Positions 1-7,571 are shown, counted from the stretch's first letter. The stretch: DNA of 14,660 bases from Pseudomonadota bacterium (GCA_023433445.1 JAEZCS010000027.1:1-14660); one strand, 5' to 3'. Notes: generated from the letters alone by a model not told the origin. Translations and numbers: made by a program.

Positions 1-155
1 ACCATGCCGAGCGCGGCGGTCGTCTTGCCCTTGCCCTTGCCGGTATGGACGATCAGCAAGCCCTTTTCCTGCGTCTTGGTCGCCATGATCTTGTCATGGG
101 CGGCCTGCTTCTTCTTCATCTTTTCGGCATGCTGTTCCGGCGTGCGTTCGATCAT
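1..155 (-). CDS. cobO: Cob(I)yrinic acid a,c-diamide adenosyltransferase CobO, N-terminal part (gene runs off the window)
   Basis: CobO transfers the adenosyl group of ATP to the cobalt of cob(I)yrinic acid a,c-diamide in the cytoplasm, the step after cobalt insertion. Only 51 codons are visible, starting MIERTPEQHAEKMKKKQ; the full family is about 200 aa, so roughly three quarters lies beyond base 1. Seen directly: a charged Lys-rich N-terminal helix, the segment DKIMATKTQEKGLLIVHTGK, and the P-loop GKGKGKTT at residues 39-46, all typical of CobO/BtuR. The start ATG (155-153) overlaps the cobN stop in an ATGA junction, and GGAAG lies 7 bases upstream, inside the end of cobN. It is the fourth gene of the leftward riboswitch-controlled operon. 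Identity is secure despite the truncation, because the P-loop variant and N-terminus are characteristic. Confidence 0.93.
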   Translation of the reverse strand, partial: MIERTPEQHAEKMKKKQAAHDKIMATKTQEKGLLIVHTGKGKGKTTAALGM

Positions 156-3100
156 GGGCGATCTTCCATCAGTTGGGCAAGGATCATGGCGGCGCTGTTC
201 GACCGTGGGCGCCAAAGGCCTCGGTCCAGTGCTTCGTGGAGGCGCGCGGCGGTTTCGCGCAGCGCGGCGGGGTTGGCTTCGGCCATGAAGGCACGCACCG
301 CTTCATCCTCGATGAAGGCGGCGTGGACGGCGTCGAAATGATGGTCCTTCACGCCGTGCGTCGTGGCGGCGAAGGCGAAGAGGTAGTCGACGGATGCAGC
401 GATTTCGAACGCGCCCTTGTAGCCGTGGCGCATCATGCCCGCGATCCATTTGGGGTTGGTGACGCGCGCACGCACCACCCGACCGATCTCATCCTCCAGC
501 GTGCGGACGACGGGCCGTTCCGGTCTGCTATGGTCGTTGTGATAGCTGAGCGGCTGGCGACCCGACAGATGTTCGACCGCCGCTGCGATCCCGCCTTCGA
601 ACTGATAATAATCGTCGCTGTCGAGCAGGTCATGCTCGCGATTATCCTGATTCTGGATGAGGGCGTCGGCCTCACCCAGCCTTTTGGCGAACAGCTCGCG
701 CTCCGCTTCACCTTCGACGCCGCTGCCGTAGGCGTGGCTGCCCCAGTCGAGGTAGATGTTCGCGAGGTCGGAGCGGTCGTGCCAAATCCTTTCGTCGATC
801 ATCGCCTGCAATCCGGCGCCATATGCGCCGGGCTTCGATCCGAACACACGCACGCCCGCGCGGCGCAGCGCTGCTTTTTCCCCTGCGCCTTCAGCCATCA
901 GCGCCGTTGCTTCCACGCGGTGACGCGCGGCGGCGGGATTGTCTTCCTCCGGCTCGTCCAGCGCCATGACAGCGCGGGCGGCGCTGTCGATCAGGTCGAT
1001 CTGTTCGGGAAAGGCATCGCGGAAGAAGCCCGACACGCGCAACGTCACGTCCACGCGGGGCCGGTTGAGTTCGGCGATCGTCATCACCTCGAACCCGATC
1101 ACGCGACCCGATCCCCAATCCCAGCGTGGCCGCACGCCCATGAGCGCCAACGCCTGCGCGATGTCGTCGCCGCCCGTGCGCATGTTTGCCGTGCCCCATG
1201 CGGACAGGGCGATGGCGCGCGGATAATCGCCTTCGCGCTGGAGATAGTCCTGCACGACGAGTTCTGCCGATTTCTGGCCTAGGTTCCACGCCGCGACGGT
1301 CGGCACCGCGCGAGTATCGACCGAATAGAAATTGCGCCCCGTCGGTAGCACGTCGGGCCGGCCCCGTGTTGGCGCGCCGGAGGGACCGGGCATTACGAAC
1401 CTGCCGTCGAGCGCCTGAAGCAGCGCGGCCTTTTCCGCCGCCCCGCATGCGTCAACGCGCGGCGCAAGGTCGCTGCGGACGGTTTCCAGAACTTGAGCGC
1501 TCGCGGGGCCGGGTGCGGCATTTCCTGTGTCGAGCAATTGTATGGCATAAAGCTCAAGCCGTTCGACCGTGTCGCCCGTGCTGCGCCAGATATCCGGACT
1601 TATCGCTGCCAGCAGCTGCGGCCTTGGCCCATCCCACGGAATGCCCATGCCGCAATCTATCGGGTCAAATCCCAGACCCAGATCATCCGCCAGCGCGCGA
1701 AGCAGCGATTGCTGACTATCTTCCAATCCCCTGGGGCAGCGCGCCAGGGCGATAAGCAAGTCGCGGCGCAGCGCCTGCTCTGGGGATCGGGTGAAGACAT
1801 GCAGTCCATCACGGATCTGCATTTCCTTCAATTCACAGAGATAATTGTCGATCGCCGCCAGTGCATCATCGCCGTTGCCCTGTGCGCCGGCATCCTTGTC
1901 CAACCCTTGCGCCGCCGCCAGCGCCAATATGTCCCCCCGCAGCGTCTCCAGCCTGCGCGGGTCCATGCCCGCCGCCAGATAATATTCATCGACCAGCGCC
2001 TCCAGTTCCTTGAGCGGGCCGTAGGTTTCTGCCCGCGTCAGTGGCGGGGTCAGATGGTCGATGATGCACGCGCCGATCCGACGCTTCGCCTGCGTGCCTT
2101 CGCCGGGATCATTGACGATGAAGGGGTAGATTTGCGGGATCGGCCCGGCGCAGATTTCGGGGAAGCAGCTTTCCGAAAGCGCTATCGCCTTGCCCGGCAG
2201 CCATTCCAGATTGCCGTGCTTGCCCACATGCACGACGGCATGGACGCCGAATTCCTGGGCCAGCCAGATGTGGAAGGCCAGATAGGCATGGGGCGGCGGC
2301 AGCGCCGGATCATGATAGCTGCTCTTGGGATCGACATCATAGCCGCGCGACGGTTGTACCGCGACCGCGACATGACCGAAGCGATGCACCCGCAGGCGAA
2401 ACGCGCCGTCGTGGCAGGATGGGTCGTCCTGCGGCTCCCCCCATCGCTCCGTCACGGTCCGGCGGACGCCCTCGGGCAGGTTCGCAAACGTCGCGCGATA
2501 GTCGGCCAGCGTCAGCGCGCACGTTGCCTCGCTACCCGTCAACAGTTGCATCAACGCCGCGCCATGGTCGGGCGCATCGCCAATGGCATAGCCAGCCTCT
2601 CCGAGCGCCCGCAGGATCGCCGCCGCGCTTTCCGGCGTATCGAGCCCGACACCGTTGCCGACCCGGCCATCCCGGTTGGGGTAGTTGGCGAGCACCAGTG
2701 CTACCCTCCGCTCCGCTGTTGGGGCCCGTCCCAGCCTTGCCCAATTGCCAGCCAGTTGCGCGACGAAGCTCACCCGGTCAGCCAGCACTTGCGGCACAAT
2801 GATGCTGCATTCGGTGCGGACGTCGAACCGCGCCGCCGCCTTAAAGGCAACTGCGCGCGAGAAGATCCGCCCGTCCACCTCGGGCAGGGCGATATGCATG
2901 GCGAGATCCCGCGGACCCAAGCCCCGTGCACTGTCCTGCCATACAGTTTGTTCAGCGCTGGCGAACATCGTCTGGAGGATGGGGCAGTCCGCCTGTTCCA
3001 ATATCGACGGCGTGCGCGGCTCCCCGGGGGCCGACGCAGCGAAGGCCGTTGCGTTCAGGATGACATCCGGGCGCACCGACGCCATCACCCCTTCCAGGAA

Positions 3101-3847
3101 ATCCCGCGCAAAGGGTTCGCGGAGCGCGCGTACATGCACCGCCAGCACATTCAGTCCCGCCGCGCGGAGGCCCGCGATCATCGCGTCCACCGCCTCCAGC
3201 GTCCCTGCGATCAGCAGCGCACGGTAGAACAGGAACAGAACTGTCGGCTGCCCTGCCGTCCAGCCGGCCTTCACCTGACCCAGCACAGGACGCTCGACTC
3301 CGGTCAGGTAAAGTCCGGCGTCAGCGACCGGCACCGGCGGGTCGGCTTCGTCAGTCTTTAGTCCTGCAATCCCCGCCGCCTTCTTCAGAAAGGCGACCGC
3401 ATTGGCGATGCCCCCTTGCCGCAAATAATCACGCAGCAGATCGCATGTTTCGCGGGGTAGCGTAGAGGCGAGCCTCAGCTCCGGGTCATCCTCCCGCCCG
3501 TCCGTGATCGCGGCGAACGCTATGCCTTTTTCGCGCGCGACGTTGGCAATTTCCTCAATGCCATAGGGCCAGTAGCTCTTGCCACCCAGCAAGACGACGC
3601 AGACGAACTTCGCGTGTGAAATCACCTTCTCGACATGGAGGTCGACGGAATAGGGATGTTTCAGCTGCAACAGGTTCGCGAGCCTGATGGAAGGTGCATC
3701 ATCCCCCAGCATCGCCGCCGCGCTCGCAAAGCAGGCAAGGTCGCTGTCCGCCACGGTCAGCAGCACGATGTCCCCTGGTGATTGGCCCAGGTCGATGGCC
3801 TCGTCACCATTGGAGACGGTGCCCGGCGTGGCGGTCAGCAAATGCAT
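152..3847 (-). CDS. cobN: Aerobic cobaltochelatase large subunit CobN
   Basis: CobN is the large, substrate-binding subunit of the ATP-dependent class I chelatase that inserts cobalt into hydrogenobyrinic acid a,c-diamide. It is related to magnesium chelatase subunit H. The protein is 1231 aa, close to the usual length of about 1250. Family motifs seen: HVGKHGNLEWLPGK at 540-553, NDPGEGTQAKRR at 579-590, and WGTANMRTGGDD at 884-895. The reading frame is open 36 codons further upstream, but the ATG at 3847 (MHLLTATPGT) is preferred. It gives a normal N-terminus and a one-base TGATG overlap with the cobW stop, whereas the upstream extension lies wholly inside cobW. The ATPase partners needed for activity (CobS and CobT of P. 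denitrificans, or ChlI/ChlD-like proteins) are not in the window. Its position after a cobalt permease and cobW fits a cobalt supply and insertion operon. No frameshift or missing block was noticed. Confidence 0.97.
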   Translation of the reverse strand: MHLLTATPGTVSNGDEAIDLGQSPGDIVLLTVADSDLACFASAAAMLGDDAPSIRLANLLQLKHPYSVDLHVEKVISHAKFVCVVLLGGKSYWPYGIEEIANVAREKGIAFAAITDGREDDPELRLASTLPRETCDLLRDYLRQGGIANAVAFLKKAAGIAGLKTDEADPPVPVADAGLYLTGVERPVLGQVKAGWTAGQPTVLFLFYRALLIAGTLEAVDAMIAGLRAAGLNVLAVHVRALREPFARDFLEGVMASVRPDVILNATAFAASAPGEPRTPSILEQADCPILQTMFASAEQTVWQDSARGLGPRDLAMHIALPEVDGRIFSRAVAFKAAARFDVRTECSIIVPQVLADRVSFVAQLAGNWARLGRAPTAERRVALVLANYPNRDGRVGNGVGLDTPESAAAILRALGEAGYAIGDAPDHGAALMQLLTGSEATCALTLADYRATFANLPEGVRRTVTERWGEPQDDPSCHDGAFRLRVHRFGHVAVAVQPSRGYDVDPKSSYHDPALPPPHAYLAFHIWLAQEFGVHAVVHVGKHGNLEWLPGKAIALSESCFPEICAGPIPQIYPFIVNDPGEGTQAKRRIGACIIDHLTPPLTRAETYGPLKELEALVDEYYLAAGMDPRRLETLRGDILALAAAQGLDKDAGAQGNGDDALAAIDNYLCELKEMQIRDGLHVFTRSPEQALRRDLLIALARCPRGLEDSQQSLLRALADDLGLGFDPIDCGMGIPWDGPRPQLLAAISPDIWRSTGDTVERLELYAIQLLDTGNAAPGPASAQVLETVRSDLAPRVDACGAAEKAALLQALDGRFVMPGPSGAPTRGRPDVLPTGRNFYSVDTRAVPTVAAWNLGQKSAELVVQDYLQREGDYPRAIALSAWGTANMRTGGDDIAQALALMGVRPRWDWGSGRVIGFEVMTIAELNRPRVDVTLRVSGFFRDAFPEQIDLIDSAARAVMALDEPEEDNPAAARHRVEATALMAEGAGEKAALRRAGVRVFGSKPGAYGAGLQAMIDERIWHDRSDLANIYLDWGSHAYGSGVEGEAERELFAKRLGEADALIQNQDNREHDLLDSDDYYQFEGGIAAAVEHLSGRQPLSYHNDHSRPERPVVRTLEDEIGRVVRARVTNPKWIAGMMRHGYKGAFEIAASVDYLFAFAATTHGVKDHHFDAVHAAFIEDEAVRAFMAEANPAALRETAARLHEALDRGLWRPRSNSAAMILAQLMEDRP

Positions 3848-4887
3848 CAGGCGGCCGCCATCTGTCCTGAAAGCGCTTCTTCGATGGCCGCGCGATCCAA
3901 TCCAGCCTGACCGATCACGACCAGCCGCGACGCGCGCACTTCGCCGACCTGCCATTGCCGGTCGAAATGATGCTGGATGCGGGGCCCAACTGCCTGGATA
4001 ACCAGTCTCGCTGAACGTCCCGCGACGGCGACAAAGCCTTTCACACGCAAGATGTCGTGATCGGTGATGACTCTTTCCAAGGCGGCGAGCAGCGGCGCGG
4101 GATTGTCGATTTCGCCCAGTTCTAGGACGAAGCTGTCGAAATCCTCATGGTCATGATCTTCCTCATCGTCATGGTGCGACGGTCGCGCATCGATCTGTTC
4201 CTCCACCTCGGCGCCAATACCGAGCAGGATGGCCGGATCGATCTCGCCACGCGCGGTGCGCAGGATACGCACGCCCTTTCGCACCTCACCGGCCAGCTGA
4301 TGTTCCAGTTCCGCCAGCTTGTCCGGCGCGACGAGGTCCGTCTTGTTCAGCAGCACCAGATCGGCGCAGGCAAGCTGGTCTTCAAATAGCTCCTCAATGG
4401 GGCTGTCATGGTCCAGCGTCGGGTCGGCCGCGCGTGCCGCAGCCAGCGCCGCTTCGTCATGCGCAAAGCGCCCAGCGGCCAAGGCGTCGGCATCGATGAG
4501 CGCGACGACGCCGTCCACCGTCGCGCGCGTCCGGATATCCGGCCACTGGAACGCTTTCACGAGCGGCTTGGGCAGCGCCAGGCCCGACGTTTCGATGATG
4601 ATGTGATCGGGCGGCACGTCCCGGTCCAGCAGCCGTTGCATGGTCGGCAGAAAATCGTCTGCGACGGTGCAGCAGATACAGCCATTGGCGAGTTCAATGA
4701 TGTCCTCATCGGGACAGGCTTCATCGCCGCAGCCCTTCACCAGCGAACCGTCGACGCCCACATCGCCAAATTCATTGATGATGAGGGCAAGCCTCCGTCC
4801 GCCTGCATGTTCGATCAGATGGCGGATCAGCGTCGTCTTTCCGGCACCCAGAAAACCCGTGATAACCGTAGCGGGGACCTTGCTCAT
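3847..4887 (-). CDS. cobW: CobW, COG0523-family GTPase / cobalt chaperone
   Basis: CobW is a G3E-family GTPase thought to load cobalt for delivery to the CobN chelatase. The protein is 346 aa. Seen: Walker A GFLGAGKTT at 11-19, the metal-binding CxCC motif (CICC) at 70-73, NKTD guanine-specificity motif at 181-184, and a His/Asp/Glu-rich linker at 238-249 (HHDDEEDHDHED) before the C-terminal CobW_C domain. The start ATG at 4887 overlaps the stop of the upstream permease gene in an ATGA junction, with AAGGA about 9 bases upstream. The frame stays open up to 5181, but that stretch lies inside the permease gene and is not expected to be translated. COG0523 proteins also serve zinc or nitrile hydratase, but placement between a Ni/Co permease and cobN under a B12 riboswitch makes the cobalt role the best reading. 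Confidence 0.96.
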   Translation of the reverse strand: MSKVPATVITGFLGAGKTTLIRHLIEHAGGRRLALIINEFGDVGVDGSLVKGCGDEACPDEDIIELANGCICCTVADDFLPTMQRLLDRDVPPDHIIIETSGLALPKPLVKAFQWPDIRTRATVDGVVALIDADALAAGRFAHDEAALAAARAADPTLDHDSPIEELFEDQLACADLVLLNKTDLVAPDKLAELEHQLAGEVRKGVRILRTARGEIDPAILLGIGAEVEEQIDARPSHHDDEEDHDHEDFDSFVLELGEIDNPAPLLAALERVITDHDILRVKGFVAVAGRSARLVIQAVGPRIQHHFDRQWQVGEVRASRLVVIGQAGLDRAAIEEALSGQMAAA

Positions 4888-5933
4888 ATTGTCTGTCCTT
4901 GATTGGGGATGAGCACTTCGATTTCGTCGAAGCGCTTCCAGCGGTAGATGATCCAGCTCACCAGCCAGCAGGCGGCAAACAGGCCGATGATGAAAAAGCC
5001 GAGGCTGTTGAAATGCTCGCCCAGATCGGCGGCGATCGACCAGATGCCGCCGCTCAGGCCCAGCTTGTCGCCCAGCAGCGCCGCCGCCTCGATCCCGCCA
5101 ATGACGATGGCGACGATCGCCGACACCAGCGTGATGGTGATGTTGTAGTAAAGTTTGCGGATCGGCTTCACGAACGCCCATTGGTAAGCGCCCATCATCA
5201 GCGCGCCGTCGGCTGTATCGATGAGCGCCATGCCCGCCGCGAACAGTAGGGGGAAGATCAGCACCGTCGCGATGGAAAGTCCGCTGGCGGCTTGCCCTGC
5301 GGACAGGCCGAGGATCGCGACTTCCGTCGCCGTATCGAAGCCGAGGCCGAAGAGAAATCCGAGCGGCGCCATGTGCCAGCTGCGCGTGACGAGGCGGAAT
5401 AGCGGACGGAACAGCCGCGACAACAGGCCCCGGTTGCTGAGCAGAATGTCCATGTCCTCATCGACATAGGCTCCGCCGTTGCGCACATGTTTGAAGGTCT
5501 TCAGAACCGAACGCAGAATGACGAGGTTCATCGCCGCGATCGCGAAGAGGAAGCTTGCCGAAATGATCGTCGCGATGGTGCCGCCGATCTCGCCTGCCGC
5601 TTCGACCTTGCTGAGCGCGCTGGCGGCATAAGCAATGAGCACCGCCGCGATCAGGACGATGGCGCTATGTCCGATGGCGAACCACAGGCCAACTGTCAGC
5701 GGCTGCTGCCCGTCCTGCATCAGCTTGCGGGTCACATTGTCGATGGCGGCGATATGATCGGCGTCCACCGCATGGCGCAGGCCCAGGCTCCAGGCGAGCA
5801 GGGCGGTGCCCAGCATGATCGTATCGCCTGAAAAGATCATCAGTGCGCATATCCAAAGGCCGATATTGGCGGCAATCAGCAGCGCGAACATCCAAGTCGC
5901 GCGACGGCGCAACCTCGGAACTTGCATCTCCAT
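4884..5933 (-). CDS. NiCoT-family nickel/cobalt permease (HoxN/NixA/NhlF type)
   Basis: Inner-membrane secondary transporter for Ni2+ and/or Co2+, 349 aa with about eight hydrophobic segments. The NiCoT signature in TM2, RHAVDADHIAAIDNVTRK (HAVDADH at 54-60), is intact. Further conserved blocks are LGFDTATEVAIL (197-208) and FPLLFAAGMALIDTADG (227-243). A polar loop with several acidic residues (about 155-165) separates the two halves. Cobalt as the physiological substrate is inferred from the riboswitch upstream and from cobW-cobN-cobO downstream; sequence alone cannot separate nickel from cobalt specificity in this family. It is the first gene after the leftward cobalamin riboswitch. The ATG at 5933 is used here; a second in-frame ATG lies at 5927, and neither has a strong Shine-Dalgarno. 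The 3' end overlaps the cobW start by 4 bases. Confidence 0.95.
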   Translation of the reverse strand: MEMQVPRLRRRATWMFALLIAANIGLWICALMIFSGDTIMLGTALLAWSLGLRHAVDADHIAAIDNVTRKLMQDGQQPLTVGLWFAIGHSAIVLIAAVLIAYAASALSKVEAAGEIGGTIATIISASFLFAIAAMNLVILRSVLKTFKHVRNGGAYVDEDMDILLSNRGLLSRLFRPLFRLVTRSWHMAPLGFLFGLGFDTATEVAILGLSAGQAASGLSIATVLIFPLLFAAGMALIDTADGALMMGAYQWAFVKPIRKLYYNITITLVSAIVAIVIGGIEAAALLGDKLGLSGGIWSIAADLGEHFNSLGFFIIGLFAACWLVSWIIYRWKRFDEIEVLIPNQGQTI

Positions 5934-6117
5934 AGGACGGCTTGGCTCCCGTCGGCGTCAGCGAGACTGGACGGGAACCTCCGCTACGCGGCCGACACCA
6001 CGCGCCGGACGGACGCGTCATAGCGCCCGGCACGCATGCCGGTGCGGTCCCGCCGCACGCGTCGCTCAGACGGAATACCGTGCCTTGGCCATCCCCTGGG
6101 CCAGAGCAAGAGCGACC
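5934..6117 (-). promoter_or_regulatory. Leader between cobalamin aptamer and permease start; possible expression platform
   Basis: About 185 bases separate the B12 box from the permease ATG and hold no convincing gene. Two inverted repeats are visible: GTGCGG/CCGCAC with a 5-base loop at 6042-6058, and GACGG/CCGTC with an 8-base loop at 5936-5953, ending 2 bases before the ATG. The second could hide the translation start, which fits the translation-level control usual for B12 riboswitches in Gram-negative bacteria. No run of U follows either hairpin, so an intrinsic terminator is not supported. The switching role is inference. Confidence 0.35.
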
Positions 6118-6342
6118 AGACGCCGGCAGGTCTCCTGGCTTGCGGGTCATCGCTCGACACATGGCCTTCCCAGGCCTCGCATGGTTTAGCGTCCGGCCCA
6201 GTGGCTGACCCTCCGACAAGTGACGGAAGGTCGCTATGCATCTCGCTCACCGCTTACAGTTGCAGGGACAGCTGCGGATTTGGGCGCTTTCCAGCACCCG
6301 CACCGCATTCCCTTTGAAGCCCTTTCGGGCACCGGCGCGATC
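6118..6342 (-). ncRNA. Cobalamin (AdoCbl) riboswitch controlling the permease-cobW-cobN-cobO operon
   Basis: Read on the minus strand, the region carries the class signature in order: GGTGCC near 6330, AAAGGGAA near 6315, the core CCTGCAACTGTAAGCGG at about 6251-6267, and the B12 box AGCCAGGAGACCTGCCGGCG at 6140-6121. The closing helix can form between GCCGG at the 5' end (6336-6332) and CCGGC at the 3' end of the B12 box. High cobalamin is expected to repress expression of the downstream cobalt uptake and insertion genes. The aptamer is long because of an extended arm between core and B12 box (about 6145-6240). The outer ends are approximate. No convincing minus-strand promoter was found upstream of it. 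Confidence 0.93.
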
Positions 6343-6439
6343 GGTTGCCGTGCATAGAGGGCTTCATGGGCAAAGGAAAGCGGGAGTTGCGCCACCGGAT
6401 CATATTGCCGCGCGCACATCGCCCGCCTAGACCGGCCAT

Positions 6440-7222
6440 ATGCCGTCACCTTACTCTTTCACACGCATTGCCCCGAATGGCGAAACGTCGCCCGTGCAGC
6501 GCGATCTGGCGGAGGAGGTGCCAGTCGCGATCGAATTCAACGGCATCGGTTATGCCGTGTTGATGGCGACCCCTGCGGACGTGGCCGAACTGGTTCAGGG
6601 ATTCGCGCTGGCCGAACGGCTGGTCCAGCCGTCTGACGCGCCGATCGACGTTGACGTGCATGCGATGGGCCAAGGGCTCGTCGCGCGGGCCACCCTGCCG
6701 GAAGAACGAGTCGAGGGATTGGTCGGCCGCGTCCGCCATCGCGTCTCCGATTCTTCCTGCGGCCTGTGCGGCGTCGAAAATCTGGAACAGGCAATGCGCC
6801 CCTTGCCTCCCGTGATCGCCCGTTCCAACGCGAGCCGGGCCGCGATCTTTCAGGCATTGTCCGAGCTTGCTGAGCATCAGCCGCTCAATGAGCGAACGGG
6901 CGCGGCTCATGCCGCTGCGCTGGTAGATGCCGAGGGCGCAATCCGCCTCGCTTATGAAGATGTCGGCCGCCACAATGCCTTCGACAAGCTGATCGGGGGG
7001 ATGCGGCGGTGGCAATTGTCGTGGGATGGCGGCTTTGCGCTGCTGTCCTCGCGCTGTTCTTATGAATTGGTGGAGAAGGCGGCGCTCGCGGATTGCCCGC
7101 TGCTCGTCACCATCTCCGCGCCGACGCGCCTCGCTGCCGAGCGCGCGGCTAGCGCCGGGTTACCGATTGTCGTTCTCGCCCGGTCCGACGCCGTATTGGC
7201 TACGGGCGAGTTGGCCGGCTGA
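6440..7222 (+). CDS. fdhD: FdhD, sulfurtransferase for formate dehydrogenase activation
   Basis: FdhD passes sulfur from the cysteine desulfurase IscS to the bis-MGD molybdenum cofactor, a modification required for formate dehydrogenase activity in the cytoplasm. The protein is 260 aa, normal for the family. Seen: the redox/sulfur-carrying CxxC in SDSSCGLCGVENLEQA (cysteines 107 and 110), YEDVGRHNAFDKLIGG, and SSRCSYELVEKAA, all diagnostic. The ATG at 6440 has no Shine-Dalgarno. A weak promoter-like pair TTGCCG (6405-6410), 17 bases, TAGACC (6428-6433) would start transcription almost at the ATG, suggesting a leaderless mRNA, but this is speculative. It lies between two divergent B12 riboswitches and is controlled by neither: the left one points away, and the right one lies downstream of its stop. 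No formate dehydrogenase gene is in the window. Confidence 0.95.
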   Translation: MPSPYSFTRIAPNGETSPVQRDLAEEVPVAIEFNGIGYAVLMATPADVAELVQGFALAERLVQPSDAPIDVDVHAMGQGLVARATLPEERVEGLVGRVRHRVSDSSCGLCGVENLEQAMRPLPPVIARSNASRAAIFQALSELAEHQPLNERTGAAHAAALVDAEGAIRLAYEDVGRHNAFDKLIGGMRRWQLSWDGGFALLSSRCSYELVEKAALADCPLLVTISAPTRLAAERAASAGLPIVVLARSDAVLATGELAG

Positions 7223-7245
7223 CGACGCGCCGCTTCATCTACCGC

Positions 7246-7274
7246 TTGCGGGCTTGGCGCCGTCTCTTTATCAG
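7246..7274 (+). promoter_or_regulatory. Probable sigma-70 type promoter of the cobalamin nucleotide-loop operon
   Basis: TTGCGG (7246-7251) and TATCAG (7269-7274) are separated by exactly 17 bases. A transcript starting about 7 bases later, near 7281, would begin right at the 5' edge of the riboswitch aptamer. That agreement is the main support. The boxes match consensus at 3 and 4 of 6 positions. Confidence 0.4.
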
Positions 7275-7281
7275 CAGCGCC

Positions 7282-7454
7282 GCGACAGGTTCCCCGCTTG
7301 GGGATCAAAAGGGAAGTCGGGTGCAATGCCCGCGCTGCCCCTGCAACTGTAAGCGGTGAGTGGACCGGCCACGCAGCCATTGGGGGACTTTCCTCCCGAG
7401 AAGGCGGCCGGTGCGCAGCGACCCGTGAGCCAGGAGACCTGCCTGCCGCAGTCG
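7282..7454 (+). ncRNA. Cobalamin (AdoCbl) riboswitch controlling the DUF1636-cobT...cobU operon
   Basis: Class signature in order: CAGGTTCCCC (7286-7295), AAAAGGGAAGTC near 7307, the core CCTGCAACTGTAAGCGG (7340-7356), a CATTGGG element near 7379, and the B12 box GAGCCAGGAGACCTGCC (7427-7443). CAGGT (7286-7290) can pair with ACCTG (7437-7441) as the closing helix. It shares an identical stretch of 22 bases in the core with the other riboswitch, in opposite orientation. High cobalamin is expected to shut down the downstream lower-ligand assembly genes. The outer limits are approximate. Confidence 0.94.
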
Positions 7455-7487
7455 TTCTTCGACCGGACAGGGTGTGCCGGACGAACG
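7453..7487 (+). promoter_or_regulatory. Two-part hairpin just downstream of the riboswitch, possible expression platform
   Basis: CGTTC (7453-7457) pairs with GAACG (7483-7487), and inside it CCGG (7463-7466) pairs with CCGG (7477-7480), separated by a small asymmetric internal loop. The helix starts immediately after the aptamer. No U-run follows, so it is not a plain intrinsic terminator. The rest of 7488-7562 shows only short GC hairpins (for example GGCC/GGCC around 7530-7543) and no gene. A switching role is inference. Confidence 0.3.
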
Positions 7488-7562
7488 GGGTTCCCCTCGC
7501 GGACGACAGCCATCGCCTTGCTCGCCACTGGCCGGGCAGGGCCGTTTGCGGTTCGATTTTGC

Positions 7563-7569
7563 AGGAGGG
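7563..7569 (+). promoter_or_regulatory. Strong ribosome binding site AGGAGGG in front of a short leader ORF
   Basis: AGGAGGG is a near-perfect anti-16S match. It sits 5 bases before the ATG at 7575 (2 before the ATG at 7572), and 49 bases before the DUF1636 ATG at 7619. It is the only strong ribosome binding site of this operon leader, and it points to the short ORF rather than directly to DUF1636. Confidence 0.6.
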
Positions 7570-7571
7570 CC

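Noticed and set aside
173..1282. A 369-codon plus-strand frame opposite the C-terminal part of cobN
   Set aside because: Low-information, His/Arg/Val-rich translation with no domain; the minus strand carries conserved CobN motifs through the same bases.
1493..3361. A 622-codon open frame on the plus strand, antisense to cobN
   Set aside because: It is a shadow of cobN codon usage: Arg/Gln/His-rich composition with no recognisable motif, on the strand opposite an intact 1231-aa chelatase gene.
3848..3955. A 36-residue N-terminal extension of CobN
   Set aside because: It lies inside cobW; the TGATG junction at 3847 and a normal family N-terminus favour the shorter protein.
4888..5181. A 98-codon N-terminal extension of CobW
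   Set aside because: It overlaps the permease gene out of frame and is Arg/His/Gly-rich; the P-loop normally lies about 10 residues from the start, as it does with ATG 4887.
5984..6250. An 88-codon minus-strand ORF starting inside the first riboswitch
   Set aside because: It runs through the aptamer and B12 box, has no Shine-Dalgarno and no homology-like features; the RNA structure explains the sequence.
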